From NCBI GenBank assembly GCA_937864925.1, contig CALMFH010000196.1, positions 1-47,524 of the forward strand: 47,524 nucleotides of DNA, in the 5' to 3' direction. Shown here piece after piece: positions 8,245-15,350 of this stretch; the first letter of the stretch is position 1; the number at the start of each line of letters is the position of its first letter. Position numbers and translations under genes: made by a program. Below the pieces are notes generated by a model, which saw only the letters and a program-made list of their open reading frames with translations, had not been told where the DNA came from and did not search any database. Origin of the DNA: an uncultured Alphaproteobacteria bacterium. Lineage in GTDB: Bacteria > Pseudomonadota > Alphaproteobacteria > Rhizobiales > Ancalomicrobiaceae.

Positions 8245-8805
8245 ATGACGACGACTTCGGACGAGGAACTCCTCCAACGGATCGCCGCCGGCGACCGACT
8301 GGCGATGCGGGTGCTGTTCTCGCGGCACCAGCTCAGAATCCATCGCTTCGTGCTGCGGCTGGTCCGCGACGAGGCGGTGGCGGAGGATGCGGTGAGCGAC
8401 ACGTTTCTCGACGTCTGGCGTCAGGCGGGAGACTTCTCGGGACGATCGCAGGTGACCACCTGGTTGATGTCGATCGCCCGCTTCAAGGCGCTCACGGCGC
8501 TCAGGCGCCGCCGCGATGCGGGGCTCGACGAGGAGTGGGCCGCGACTATCCCGGACGAGGCGGACACGCCCGAGGTGATCTCGCAGAAGGCCGACAAGGG
8601 AGCCGTGATCCGGCTCTGCATGGAACGGCTGACGGCGGAACACCGCGAGGTTCTCGACCTCGTCTACTACCACGAGGCGTCGGTGGACGAGGTCGCCGAG
8701 ATCGTCGGCATCCCGGAAGGGACGGTGAAGACCCGCCTCTTCCACGCCCGCAAGAAACTCGCCGAGCTGCTGACCGCGGCCGGCATCGATCGAGGTTGGC
8801 CATGA
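8245..8805 (+). CDS. ECF-type RNA polymerase sigma factor
   Basis: This 186-residue protein has the two ECF domains. Sigma-2 is at residues ~22-90 (FSRHQLRIHRFVLRLV, DTFLDVWRQA, TTWLMSIARFKALTALRR). Sigma-4 is at ~124-175 (LTAEHREVLDLVYYHEASVD, then the helix-turn-helix IVGIPEGTVKTRLFHARKKL). It starts at ATG 8245 with only a weak Shine-Dalgarno sequence. The stop overlaps the anti-sigma start (ATGA, 8802-8805), so the pair is translationally coupled. By family logic it is held inactive by the downstream membrane anti-sigma factor and released on an envelope signal. The likely targets visible here are its own operon and the duplicated small genes. Confidence 0.93.
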   Translation: MTTTSDEELLQRIAAGDRLAMRVLFSRHQLRIHRFVLRLVRDEAVAEDAVSDTFLDVWRQAGDFSGRSQVTTWLMSIARFKALTALRRRRDAGLDEEWAATIPDEADTPEVISQKADKGAVIRLCMERLTAEHREVLDLVYYHEASVDEVAEIVGIPEGTVKTRLFHARKKLAELLTAAGIDRGWP

Positions 8806-9470
8806 ACGAGACGATGACCGAGAAGGGGCGCGGGGAGATCGAGGATCTCCTGCCCTGGTACGCCAACGGGCGTCTCGCGCCCGCCGACCGACGCCGGGTC
8901 GAAACCGCCCTGGCGGAGGATCCCGACCTCGCCCGCCGGCTCGAGTTGGTGCGCGAGGAGATGGCCGAGGCGATCGCCGCCAACGAGGCGATCGCGCCCG
9001 CCTCGTCGCGGGCCTTCGACAAGCTGATGGCCGGCATCGAGGCGAACCCGCGTCCGACCCGGCCCTTCGCGGCGGTCAGGGCCGGGCTGATGGATCGGAT
9101 CGGCGGCTTCCTCGCCGCACTGGCCCCGCGCCGGCTCGCCTATGCGGCCGCGGCGGTGGTGGCGTTGGTGGCGATTCAGTCGGCGGCACTGACCGGCCTC
9201 GTCGGTGAACGGGCCGGGACGACCTACGGCACCGCCTCGCAGGGCGAGGTGGCGGCGGCCGGCCCGTCGGTCCTGGTCGCCTTCGCTCCCGAGGCCCGGA
9301 TGGAGGCGGTCTCCGCTTTTCTGAAGCGGCACGGCGCGAGCCTCGCCGAAGGCCCGAAGGCCAACGGTTTCTATCGGCTGCGGCTCGCCGCCGGGGCGGA
9401 TGTCGCGGCAGTGGTCGAGGCGATGGGACGGGAGACCGGCCTGGTGAGCTTCGTCCAGACGGTGCGGTGA
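8802..9470 (+). CDS. Membrane anti-sigma factor with subtilase-propeptide-like outer domain
   Basis: The protein has 222 residues. Residues 13-60 form a cytoplasmic anti-sigma region (EDLLPWYANGRLAPADRRRV, typical of RskA/ChrR-like factors, but without the zinc HxxxCxxC motif). One transmembrane helix follows at ~112-134 (LAYAAAAVVALVAIQSAALT). The extracytoplasmic residues ~156-222 read SVLVAFAPEARMEAVSAFLK, then FYRLRLAAGADVAAVVEAMG and LVSFVQTV. This is the beta-alpha-beta-beta-alpha-beta rhythm of a subtilase propeptide (I9-like) and parallels residues 155-224 of the adjacent S8 protease. The anti-sigma role is well supported by context and sequence; the propeptide resemblance is my reading and needs a profile search. 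Confidence 0.85.
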   Translation: MNETMTEKGRGEIEDLLPWYANGRLAPADRRRVETALAEDPDLARRLELVREEMAEAIAANEAIAPASSRAFDKLMAGIEANPRPTRPFAAVRAGLMDRIGGFLAALAPRRLAYAAAAVVALVAIQSAALTGLVGERAGTTYGTASQGEVAAAGPSVLVAFAPEARMEAVSAFLKRHGASLAEGPKANGFYRLRLAAGADVAAVVEAMGRETGLVSFVQTVR

Positions 9471-9535
9471 GACGCGATCGGCGTCGGGCGGGACGGCGGA
9501 GTGCCACCCTCGGCGCGACAGACGAGGAGGAAGCG

Positions 9536-11218
9536 ATGCGGGAGACCTCGAAACCGGGAGCGCCGTCGCGGCGGTCCTTCGCGGCGCGCCGCCGGGCCAG
9601 CCTCGCAGGGGTGGCGCTGGCGGTCTTCGCCATTCTCGTGCCGACCGTCGAGGCGATGGCGCAGACCTTCGACGGTCGGCCACCGATCTATCGGCCACGG
9701 CCGGGGCTGAGGGGCGGCGGTGGGCCCGGTGTCGGCGCGGCGATCGGCATCGGTCTCGGGCTCGGGCTTCTCGGCGCCGCCGCAGCGCGCGCTTCGGCGG
9801 TCGACGAGGGACCGCCGCCGCGACGCGGTCGCGATGGCCGACCGGTGCGGGTGATCGAGGTCGACGACGACGACGTACCGCCGCCGCGTCGGCGCGGAGA
9901 CGCGCCGCCGCCGCGCAAGCGGCCGCCACAACAGGCGGGCAACGCGGCGCCGTCCGACATCCGGATACCGTCCATGTCGGAGACGCGGTTCGTCGCCGGC
10001 GAGGTGCTGATCGAAATGAAGGGCAGCGGCACGATCGACGGTCTCGCCGATCGACTCGGGCTCGAAGTGCTCGCCAGCGAACAGCTGCGACTCACCGGGT
10101 CGACGTTGCACCGGCTGCGTGCCCGCGACGGACGGCCGACGCGCGAGATCCTCACCCGTCTGCAGCACGAGCGGGCGGTGGCTTTCGCCCAGCCGAACTG
10201 GGTCTACACCCTGCAACAGGCCACCGCGGGCAACGCACCGGCGCCGGCCGCCTCTTCCCCGGTGGCGACCGATGCCGGCGTGACGTCCGCCGCAGGGGCG
10301 GGTGCAGCGCCGAGCGACGCCACGGCGGCACCGGCCTTCGAGACGGCGGCGTCTTCGACGGCGATACCGCAACCGTTGCCGGGCCAGTATGCGGCGGAGA
10401 AGCTCCGGCTCCCCGCCGCGCACGGTCGGGCGCGGGGGACGGGGGTCCTCGTCGCGGTGATCGATACCGGCGCCGACGAGAACCATCCCGAACTCGCCGG
10501 CGCGGTGGCGGCGTCCTACGACGCGCTCGACGGTGTGGCGGCGGTGCCGGGCGTCCACGGCACGGCGATGGCCGGTGCGATCGCGGCGCGGGTGCGGCTC
10601 GCCGGTTCGGCACCGGCGGCGCGGCTGCTGGTGGCGCGCGCCTTCGGCCCGCCGGCGGCCAACGGTGTGGCGCAGGGCTCGACCTTCCACGTGGTCAAGT
10701 GCCTCGATTGGGCGGTGGCGAGCGGGGCGCGCGTCGTCTCGATGAGTTTCGCCGGTCCGGCCAACGATCTGCTCGGCCGGGCGCTGTCCGCAACGCGGGC
10801 GAAGGGCGTCATCACGGTGGCGGCGGCCGGCAACGCCGGACCGCAATCGGCACCGCTGTTCCCGGCGGCCGATCCGAGCGTCATCGCGGTGACCGCCAGC
10901 GATCCCGACGATCGGGTGCTGTCGGTGGCCAATCGCGGCAGCCATGTCGCGGTGACGGCGCCCGGCGTCGACATCCTGGTGGCGGCGCCCGAGGGCGGTT
11001 ACGACCTGACCTCGGGGACCTCGGTCGCGGCAGCGGAAGTGTCGGGTATCGTCGCCCTCCTGGTGGAGAAGCGCGGTGACCTGACGCCGGACGAGGCGCG
11101 GCGCATTCTCGCCGCCACGGCCATCGATCTCGGCCCCAAGGGGCGCGATCCGATCTTCGGCGCCGGTCTGGTCGATGCCGAGGCCGCGGTCGCCGCGGTC
11201 GGCGGTCGCGCGCGCTGA
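9536..11218 (+). CDS. Exported S8 family (subtilisin-like) serine protease
   Basis: This 560-residue protein has a long N-region signal peptide (hydrophobic ~22-42, ending AMAQ). A Gly/Pro/Arg-rich low-complexity linker follows (50-135). A propeptide-like domain lies at ~155-227 (EVLIEMKGSG, LHRLRARDG, AVAFAQPNWVY), then an Ala-rich linker. The peptidase S8 domain runs from ~285-550 with catalytic Asp310 (VAVIDTGADENHPEL), His341 (GVHGTAMAGAIA), oxyanion Asn433 (AAGNAGP) and Ser496 (SGTSVAAAEVSG). ATG 9536 has an excellent Shine-Dalgarno (AGGAGG, 9524-9529). It lies 65 bp after the anti-sigma gene, so probably in the same operon. It may act on the anti-sigma factor or on envelope substrates. 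Confidence 0.92.
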   Translation: MRETSKPGAPSRRSFAARRRASLAGVALAVFAILVPTVEAMAQTFDGRPPIYRPRPGLRGGGGPGVGAAIGIGLGLGLLGAAAARASAVDEGPPPRRGRDGRPVRVIEVDDDDVPPPRRRGDAPPPRKRPPQQAGNAAPSDIRIPSMSETRFVAGEVLIEMKGSGTIDGLADRLGLEVLASEQLRLTGSTLHRLRARDGRPTREILTRLQHERAVAFAQPNWVYTLQQATAGNAPAPAASSPVATDAGVTSAAGAGAAPSDATAAPAFETAASSTAIPQPLPGQYAAEKLRLPAAHGRARGTGVLVAVIDTGADENHPELAGAVAASYDALDGVAAVPGVHGTAMAGAIAARVRLAGSAPAARLLVARAFGPPAANGVAQGSTFHVVKCLDWAVASGARVVSMSFAGPANDLLGRALSATRAKGVITVAAAGNAGPQSAPLFPAADPSVIAVTASDPDDRVLSVANRGSHVAVTAPGVDILVAAPEGGYDLTSGTSVAAAEVSGIVALLVEKRGDLTPDEARRILAATAIDLGPKGRDPIFGAGLVDAEAAVAAVGGRAR

Positions 11219-11237
11219 ACGTCGCCCGCGTTCGAAC

Positions 11238-11269
11238 CCGCCCCGTCTCCCGACCCGGAGGCGGGGCGG
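11238..11269 (+). terminator. Terminator-like hairpin after the protease gene
   Basis: A CCGCCCCG/CGGGGCGG stem with further CTCC/GGAG pairing inside lies 20 bp after the protease stop. It is GC-rich and stable, without a U-tract. It would separate the sigma operon from the first small exported-protein gene. Confidence 0.5.
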
Positions 11270-11358
11270 TGGCGTTCGGCGGGTCGGGTGCCCGGGGTGC
11301 GGCGGTCCCGCGCCGGATGAGGGGTCGCGGTGGCTTTCGAAAAAAATCGACACGGCAC

Positions 11359-11385
11359 TGAACCGGATCCCATCCCGGCGCGACA
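11359..11385 (+). promoter_or_regulatory. Putative ECF promoter, small-protein copy 1
   Basis: TGAACC (11359-11364), 15 nt, GCGACA (11380-11385), then nATGG. The boxes and spacing are identical to those upstream of the ECF sigma gene. The expected 5' UTR is about 45-50 nt. Confidence 0.55.
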
Positions 11386-11439
11386 GATGGACGAGAGGGC
11401 CGAGAGCGAGGCCCTTCCCGAACCCCAAGGAGAGCCCCC

Positions 11440-11715
11440 ATGTCGACCTCGAAGAAGATCCTCACCGCCGCCCTCGTCGCCCTCACCGTCGCCGCCGGCA
11501 GCCTCGCCACCTCCGGTGCCGCCGAAGCCAAGCCCTGGCATCATCATCACGGCTGGGGCTGGGGTGCCGGTGGTCTCGCCGCCGGTCTGGTGATCGGTTC
11601 GGCGCTGGCCTCGCGTCCGGTCTATGCCGAGCCGGTGCGCCGCTGCACCCTGGTCGAGCGGGTCAACCGTTACGGTGAGGTGATCGGCACCCGCCGGGTC
11701 TGCACCTACGAATGA
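11440..11715 (+). CDS. Small exported His-rich protein, copy 1
   Basis: This 91-residue protein has a Sec signal peptide at 1-30 (ILTAALVALTVAAGSLATSG, cleavage after AEA). The mature protein opens with KPWHHHHGWGWG, continues through a Gly/Ala hydrophobic stretch (~43-58) and ends with two cysteines (Cys69, Cys88) around TLVERVNRYGEVIGTRRV. It may bind metal through the His cluster and form one disulfide; both are inference. The Shine-Dalgarno sequence AAGGAG (11427-11432) sits 7 nt before ATG. I do not recognise a named family, though His/Gly/Trp-rich exported proteins of this size are common in Hyphomicrobiales. It is identical to the second copy at 11930. Confidence 0.82.
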   Translation: MSTSKKILTAALVALTVAAGSLATSGAAEAKPWHHHHGWGWGAGGLAAGLVIGSALASRPVYAEPVRRCTLVERVNRYGEVIGTRRVCTYE

Positions 11716-11736
11716 TCGCGTCCCCCGATCCGACGA

Positions 11737-11766
11737 ACGAGGCCCGCTCCCCCCGGCGGGCCTCGT
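11737..11766 (+). terminator. Terminator hairpin, copy 1
   Basis: A perfect 11-bp stem (ACGAGGCCCGC/GCGGGCCTCGT) with an 8-nt C-rich loop lies 21 bp after the stop codon. The U-tract is poor in this copy. Confidence 0.7.
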
Positions 11767-11848
11767 GGCGTTCCGGGGTCGGTCGAGGGGGTGACGGAAG
11801 TCGGCGTGGAGGTGGCGCGAAATTCTTCGAAAAAATTCGACACGGCAC

Positions 11849-11875
11849 TGAACCGGATCCCATCCCGGCGCGACA
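11849..11875 (+). promoter_or_regulatory. Putative ECF promoter, small-protein copy 2
   Basis: TGAACC (11849-11854), 15 nt, GCGACA (11870-11875). It is part of the duplicated block, so each gene copy keeps its own promoter. Confidence 0.55.
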
Positions 11876-11929
11876 GATGGACGAGAGGGCCGAGAGCGAG
11901 GCCCTTCCCGAACCCCAAGGAGAGCCCCC

Positions 11930-12205
11930 ATGTCGACCTCGAAGAAGATCCTCACCGCCGCCCTCGTCGCCCTCACCGTCGCCGCCGGCAGCCTCGCCAC
12001 CTCCGGTGCCGCCGAAGCCAAGCCCTGGCATCATCATCACGGCTGGGGCTGGGGTGCCGGTGGTCTCGCCGCCGGTCTGGTGATCGGTTCGGCGCTGGCC
12101 TCGCGTCCGGTCTATGCCGAGCCGGTGCGCCGCTGCACCCTGGTCGAGCGGGTCAACCGTTACGGTGAGGTGATCGGCACCCGCCGGGTCTGCACCTACG
12201 AATGA
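11930..12205 (+). CDS. Small exported His-rich protein, copy 2
   Basis: This gene is identical in DNA and protein to the one at 11440-11715: signal peptide 1-30, HHHH at 34-37, Cys69 and Cys88, same Shine-Dalgarno sequence and UTR. With both copies carrying promoter and terminator, the duplication looks like a dosage increase rather than divergence to a new role. Its position directly downstream of the sigma/anti-sigma/protease operon, plus the shared promoter motif, suggests it is an output or a target of that system. The function is unknown. Confidence 0.82.
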   Translation: MSTSKKILTAALVALTVAAGSLATSGAAEAKPWHHHHGWGWGAGGLAAGLVIGSALASRPVYAEPVRRCTLVERVNRYGEVIGTRRVCTYE

Positions 12206-12226
12206 TCGCGTCCCCCGATCCGACGA

Positions 12227-12256
12227 ACGAGGCCCGCTCCCCCCGGCGGGCCTCGT
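12227..12256 (+). terminator. Terminator hairpin, copy 2
   Basis: This is the same 11-bp stem as in copy 1. Here it is followed by CAGTTTTCGG, which gives a short U-run just after the duplicated block ends. Confidence 0.72.
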
Positions 12257-12390
12257 CAGTTTTCGGGAGGCTGCCATGCGACGGAAGGCGCGACTCCTCC
12301 GCCGTTGCCCTGCAGGATCGAACCGATATGATCCCGCCGCCATCGCCCGTCGGCGATCCGGTCGATCGAGGACGAGGAGTAGGGACGCGT

Positions 12391-14049
12391 ATGCTGCCGT
12401 TCGGTCGGAGTTACGAGGAGATCACCGGGGCGTTCCGCTGGCGGGTTCCTCCCGCTTACAACATCGCCGTCGACGCGTGCGAGAAATGGGCGACGGCCGA
12501 GCCCGATCGGGTGGCGCTCATCCATGTGCGCAGTGACGGAGCGGTCGATCGCTGGTCGTACGGGCGGCTGGCGGGAGCGGCGCACCGGTTCTCCAATCTG
12601 TTGACGGCACGCGGGGTGAAGCGCGGCGACCGTGTGGCGATCCTGTTGCCGCAGTCACCCGAGACGGCGATCGCCCATCTCGGCATCTACGCCATGGCGG
12701 CGGTGGCGCTGCCGCTCGCCGATCTCTTCGGCGTCGAGGCGCTCGCCTATCGCCTGGGCGACGCCGGTGCGCGGGCGGTGGTGACCAACCGTGCCGGAGC
12801 GGCCAAGATCGCCGAGATCCGTGACCAGTTGCCCGAGCTCGAGGCGGTCTTCACCATCGACGGCGTGTTCGACGGTACCGAAGACTTCCACCGACTTCTC
12901 GCCGCGGCGTCGGACCGGTTCGAAGCGACGTCGACCGGGCCGGACGATCCGGCGCTGATGATCTACACCTCCGGCACCACCGGCCCCGCGAAGGGAGCTC
13001 TGCACGGACATCGGGTGCTGCTCGGGCATCTGCCGGGGGTGCAGTTCGCCCACGAGTTCCTGCCGCAGCCCGGCGACCTGATCTGGACCCCGGCCGACTG
13101 GGCCTGGGCGGGCGGGCTTCTCAACATTCTCCTGCCGTCGCTGTCGCTCGGCGTACCGGTGGTCGCGGCGCGGTTCGAACGTTTCGATCCGGAGGCGGTG
13201 TGGCGGCTGGTGATCGACCAGGGTATCCGCAACGCCTTCATTCCGCCGACGGCGCTGAAACTGCTGCGCTCGGCCGGATCGGTACCCGATCGCGGACTCC
13301 TGCGGCTACGCACCGTCGGGTCGGGCGGCGAATCGCTCGGGCGCGACACCTACGATTGGGCGCAGGCCGAACTCGGGATCACGATCAACGAGTTCTACGG
13401 TCAGACCGAATGCAATCTGGTGGTCGGCGCCTGCGCCGCGGCCGGGGTGACGCGGGCGGGGGCGATCGGTAAGCCGACGCCGGGCCACCGGGTGGCGGTG
13501 ATCGACGCGAGCGGCGCCGTTCTGCCGCCGGGCGAGACCGGGCAGATCGCGGTGGCGCGACCCGATCCGGTGATGTTCCTCGGCTACTGGCGCAAGCCGG
13601 AGGCGACCGCGGCGAAATTCATCGGCGACTGGATGGTGACCGGCGACCAGGGGATGACCGACGAGGACGGCTACATCTACTTCGTCGGCCGCGACGACGA
13701 TCTCATCACCTCGGCCGGCTATCGCATCGGTCCCTCGGAGATCGAGGACTGTATCTGCGGCCACCCGGCGGTGGCGCTCGCCGCGGTGGTGGGCAAGCCG
13801 GATCCGATCCGCACCGAGATCATCAAAGCCTTCGTCAAACCGAAGCCGGGGGTGACGGGGGACGCGGCGCTCGCCGACGAGATCCGCCGGCACGTGCGCA
13901 ATCGTCTGGCGGCGCACGAATATCCGCGCGAGGTCGACTTCGTCCGCGACATTCCGCTGACCACCACCGGTAAGGTGATCCGCCGCTTCTTCCGCGAACA
14001 GGCGCGCGACGAGGCGGCAGCGGAGGCGCGGGCGAAAGCCGAAAGCTGA
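12391..14049 (+). CDS. AMP-forming acyl-CoA synthetase (acetyl/medium-chain type)
   Basis: This 552-residue enzyme of the ANL superfamily activates a carboxylic acid to an acyl-adenylate and then acyl-CoA. Motifs in order are the P-loop-like A3 YTSGTTGPAKGALHGH (~190-206), the A5 region NEFYGQTECN, A7 TGDQGMTDEDGYIYFVGRDDD, A8 LITSAGYRIGPSEIED, and the A10 lysine in PLTTTGKVIRR. The A5 stretch and overall layout resemble medium-chain acyl-CoA and acetyl-CoA synthetases; the substrate is not determined. The start is ATG 12391 (MLPFGRSYEEI) with AGGAG 11 nt and AGGGA 5 nt upstream. Longer frames run back into the duplicated block and were not used. Confidence 0.9.
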   Translation: MLPFGRSYEEITGAFRWRVPPAYNIAVDACEKWATAEPDRVALIHVRSDGAVDRWSYGRLAGAAHRFSNLLTARGVKRGDRVAILLPQSPETAIAHLGIYAMAAVALPLADLFGVEALAYRLGDAGARAVVTNRAGAAKIAEIRDQLPELEAVFTIDGVFDGTEDFHRLLAAASDRFEATSTGPDDPALMIYTSGTTGPAKGALHGHRVLLGHLPGVQFAHEFLPQPGDLIWTPADWAWAGGLLNILLPSLSLGVPVVAARFERFDPEAVWRLVIDQGIRNAFIPPTALKLLRSAGSVPDRGLLRLRTVGSGGESLGRDTYDWAQAELGITINEFYGQTECNLVVGACAAAGVTRAGAIGKPTPGHRVAVIDASGAVLPPGETGQIAVARPDPVMFLGYWRKPEATAAKFIGDWMVTGDQGMTDEDGYIYFVGRDDDLITSAGYRIGPSEIEDCICGHPAVALAAVVGKPDPIRTEIIKAFVKPKPGVTGDAALADEIRRHVRNRLAAHEYPREVDFVRDIPLTTTGKVIRRFFREQARDEAAAEARAKAES

Positions 14050-14112
14050 CGTGACGTCGGTCGACCGGACGGCATCGACCGATCTTCGCGCCGGCGCCGC
14101 CCGGCGGCCTCT

Positions 14113-15324
14113 TCAGCGTGAGAGGCGGCGGCGCAATCGGCCGGCGAAGCGTCGCAAGGCCAGATAGGCGCCGAGTTCGGTGGCGGCCAGGCGGATCCGC
14201 AACGGCAGGCGTACCGGTGCCGGGAAGCCGACGACCACCGTGCCGATGCGACGGCGGTCGGGCCACAGGTGGTTCATCAGGGGATGATCCTCGACGGCGA
14301 GGCTGTCGACCTCGACCAGCTCGCCTTCGTCGAGGAAGCGGGTGGTGGCGCGCAGCAACACCTGAGCACCGGGCGAGAAGGCCGCGAAGGCCTCGTCATA
14401 GGCGGTCTTCCAGCTGACCCAATGGCCCTCGGCGCCGAAACAGATCAGCATGGCGAGCGGCTGGCCACCGCGATCGATGCGGTCGAGGACGATGCGACCG
14501 CTCTCCGCCAGCCCGTCGACGACACGTTCGGCGAAGCGGGAGACGTCGGTGTTCTGCACCAGCGCGGTGCGGCGGCGGCCCTTCCAGCCCGAGGCTTCGA
14601 GCACCAGGAAGTCGGCGAAGGCGGCCCGCGCTTCGGCGCCGCGGACGATCGAGGCCCGGATCGGTCCGGTCTCGGCGAGCCGTCGCCACAGCCGCCGCCA
14701 TTCCTTGCGGCGTTTGCGACTGACGTGATCCTGGAGGAAAGCGCCGCCACCACCACCACCACCGAGGCAGGCGCGGGCGTGGCTCTCCACCACGATCAGG
14801 CGATGGCCCGAGACCGCCGCCACCCGTCCGAGGGCGGCGGCGAAGGCGCCGTCGAGCGGCAGGTAGCGGAAGACGACGCCGCCGTCGCGACGGGCGATCG
14901 CGGCGACGAGGGCGGTCAGGATCTCTTCGGCGCGGTCGGCGTCGACGAGCGGGGTGCCGAGCGGGGCGTATTCGTTGGAGAAGACCGACGGCAGACGAGC
15001 GGTGAGCCCGAAGCCGAGCCGCGGAGTCCACAGCGCCATCACCGCGACGAGGCGGCGGGCCGGTCCTTCGCCGCGATGGGCGATCAGCAAGCGGGCGTTC
15101 GGGGCGAAGGCCTCGAGCGCCGGGATGAGGAAGTCCGGTCCGTGCAGGATGTTGGGTTCGACGGCGCGGGCGACGAGTTCGTTCCAGGCGGGACGCAACG
15201 GGACCGCTTCGACCAGCGACAGCTCGCGCACCTCGACGCCATGACCGCTCGGAATGCGGGAGGCGGGCGCGACACCGTCGGTCACGCCACCGGCGTCGGT
15301 CGCCGATGTGCGGGTCGAGGTCAT
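14113..15324 (-). CDS. GNAT/BioF2-like acetyltransferase (cellulose/EPS biosynthesis type)
   Basis: This 403-residue protein follows the BioF2-like/CelD pattern of double-GNAT proteins. The N-terminal half includes RPAWNELVARAVEPNILHGP and FSNEYAPLGTPLV. The C-terminal acyltransferase half has LVLEASGWKGRRRTALVQ, LICFGAEGHWVSWKTAYDEAFAAFSPG and DSLAVEDHPLMNHLWPDRR. These proteins usually sit in exopolysaccharide gene sets. A run of CAC triplets (14745-14763) encodes a seven-glycine stretch in the middle of the protein. The start is ATG 15322-15324; the flippase gene ends 26 bp upstream, so the two are probably one operon. Confidence 0.8.
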   Translation of the reverse strand: MTSTRTSATDAGGVTDGVAPASRIPSGHGVEVRELSLVEAVPLRPAWNELVARAVEPNILHGPDFLIPALEAFAPNARLLIAHRGEGPARRLVAVMALWTPRLGFGLTARLPSVFSNEYAPLGTPLVDADRAEEILTALVAAIARRDGGVVFRYLPLDGAFAAALGRVAAVSGHRLIVVESHARACLGGGGGGGAFLQDHVSRKRRKEWRRLWRRLAETGPIRASIVRGAEARAAFADFLVLEASGWKGRRRTALVQNTDVSRFAERVVDGLAESGRIVLDRIDRGGQPLAMLICFGAEGHWVSWKTAYDEAFAAFSPGAQVLLRATTRFLDEGELVEVDSLAVEDHPLMNHLWPDRRRIGTVVVGFPAPVRLPLRIRLAATELGAYLALRRFAGRLRRRLSR

Positions 15325-15350
15325 GGACGGGACCGCTCCACCTTCACGGA

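Larger units (their letters stand above)
11347..12256. repeat. Tandem duplication: 420-bp identical blocks, 490-bp period
   Basis: Bases 11347-11766 and 11837-12256 are identical as read, with a near-identical extension on the left side (TTCGAAAAAA...TCGA). Each block contains a putative ECF promoter, a 5' UTR, a 91-codon gene and a terminator hairpin. The 70 bp between them are not repeated. Perfect identity in non-coding as well as coding parts implies a recent duplication or ongoing gene conversion. The ends show no transposase or terminal inverted repeats. Confidence 0.95.

Noticed and set aside
8802-9000. Zinc-binding anti-sigma (ZAS) motif in the anti-sigma factor
   Set aside because: The N-terminal domain contains no cysteine and no HxxxCxxC motif, so redox/zinc sensing of that type is unlikely.
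14740-14765. Short-period CAC run considered as CRISPR-like or regulatory repeat
   Set aside because: It is a trinucleotide run in frame inside a coding gene, with no spacers.
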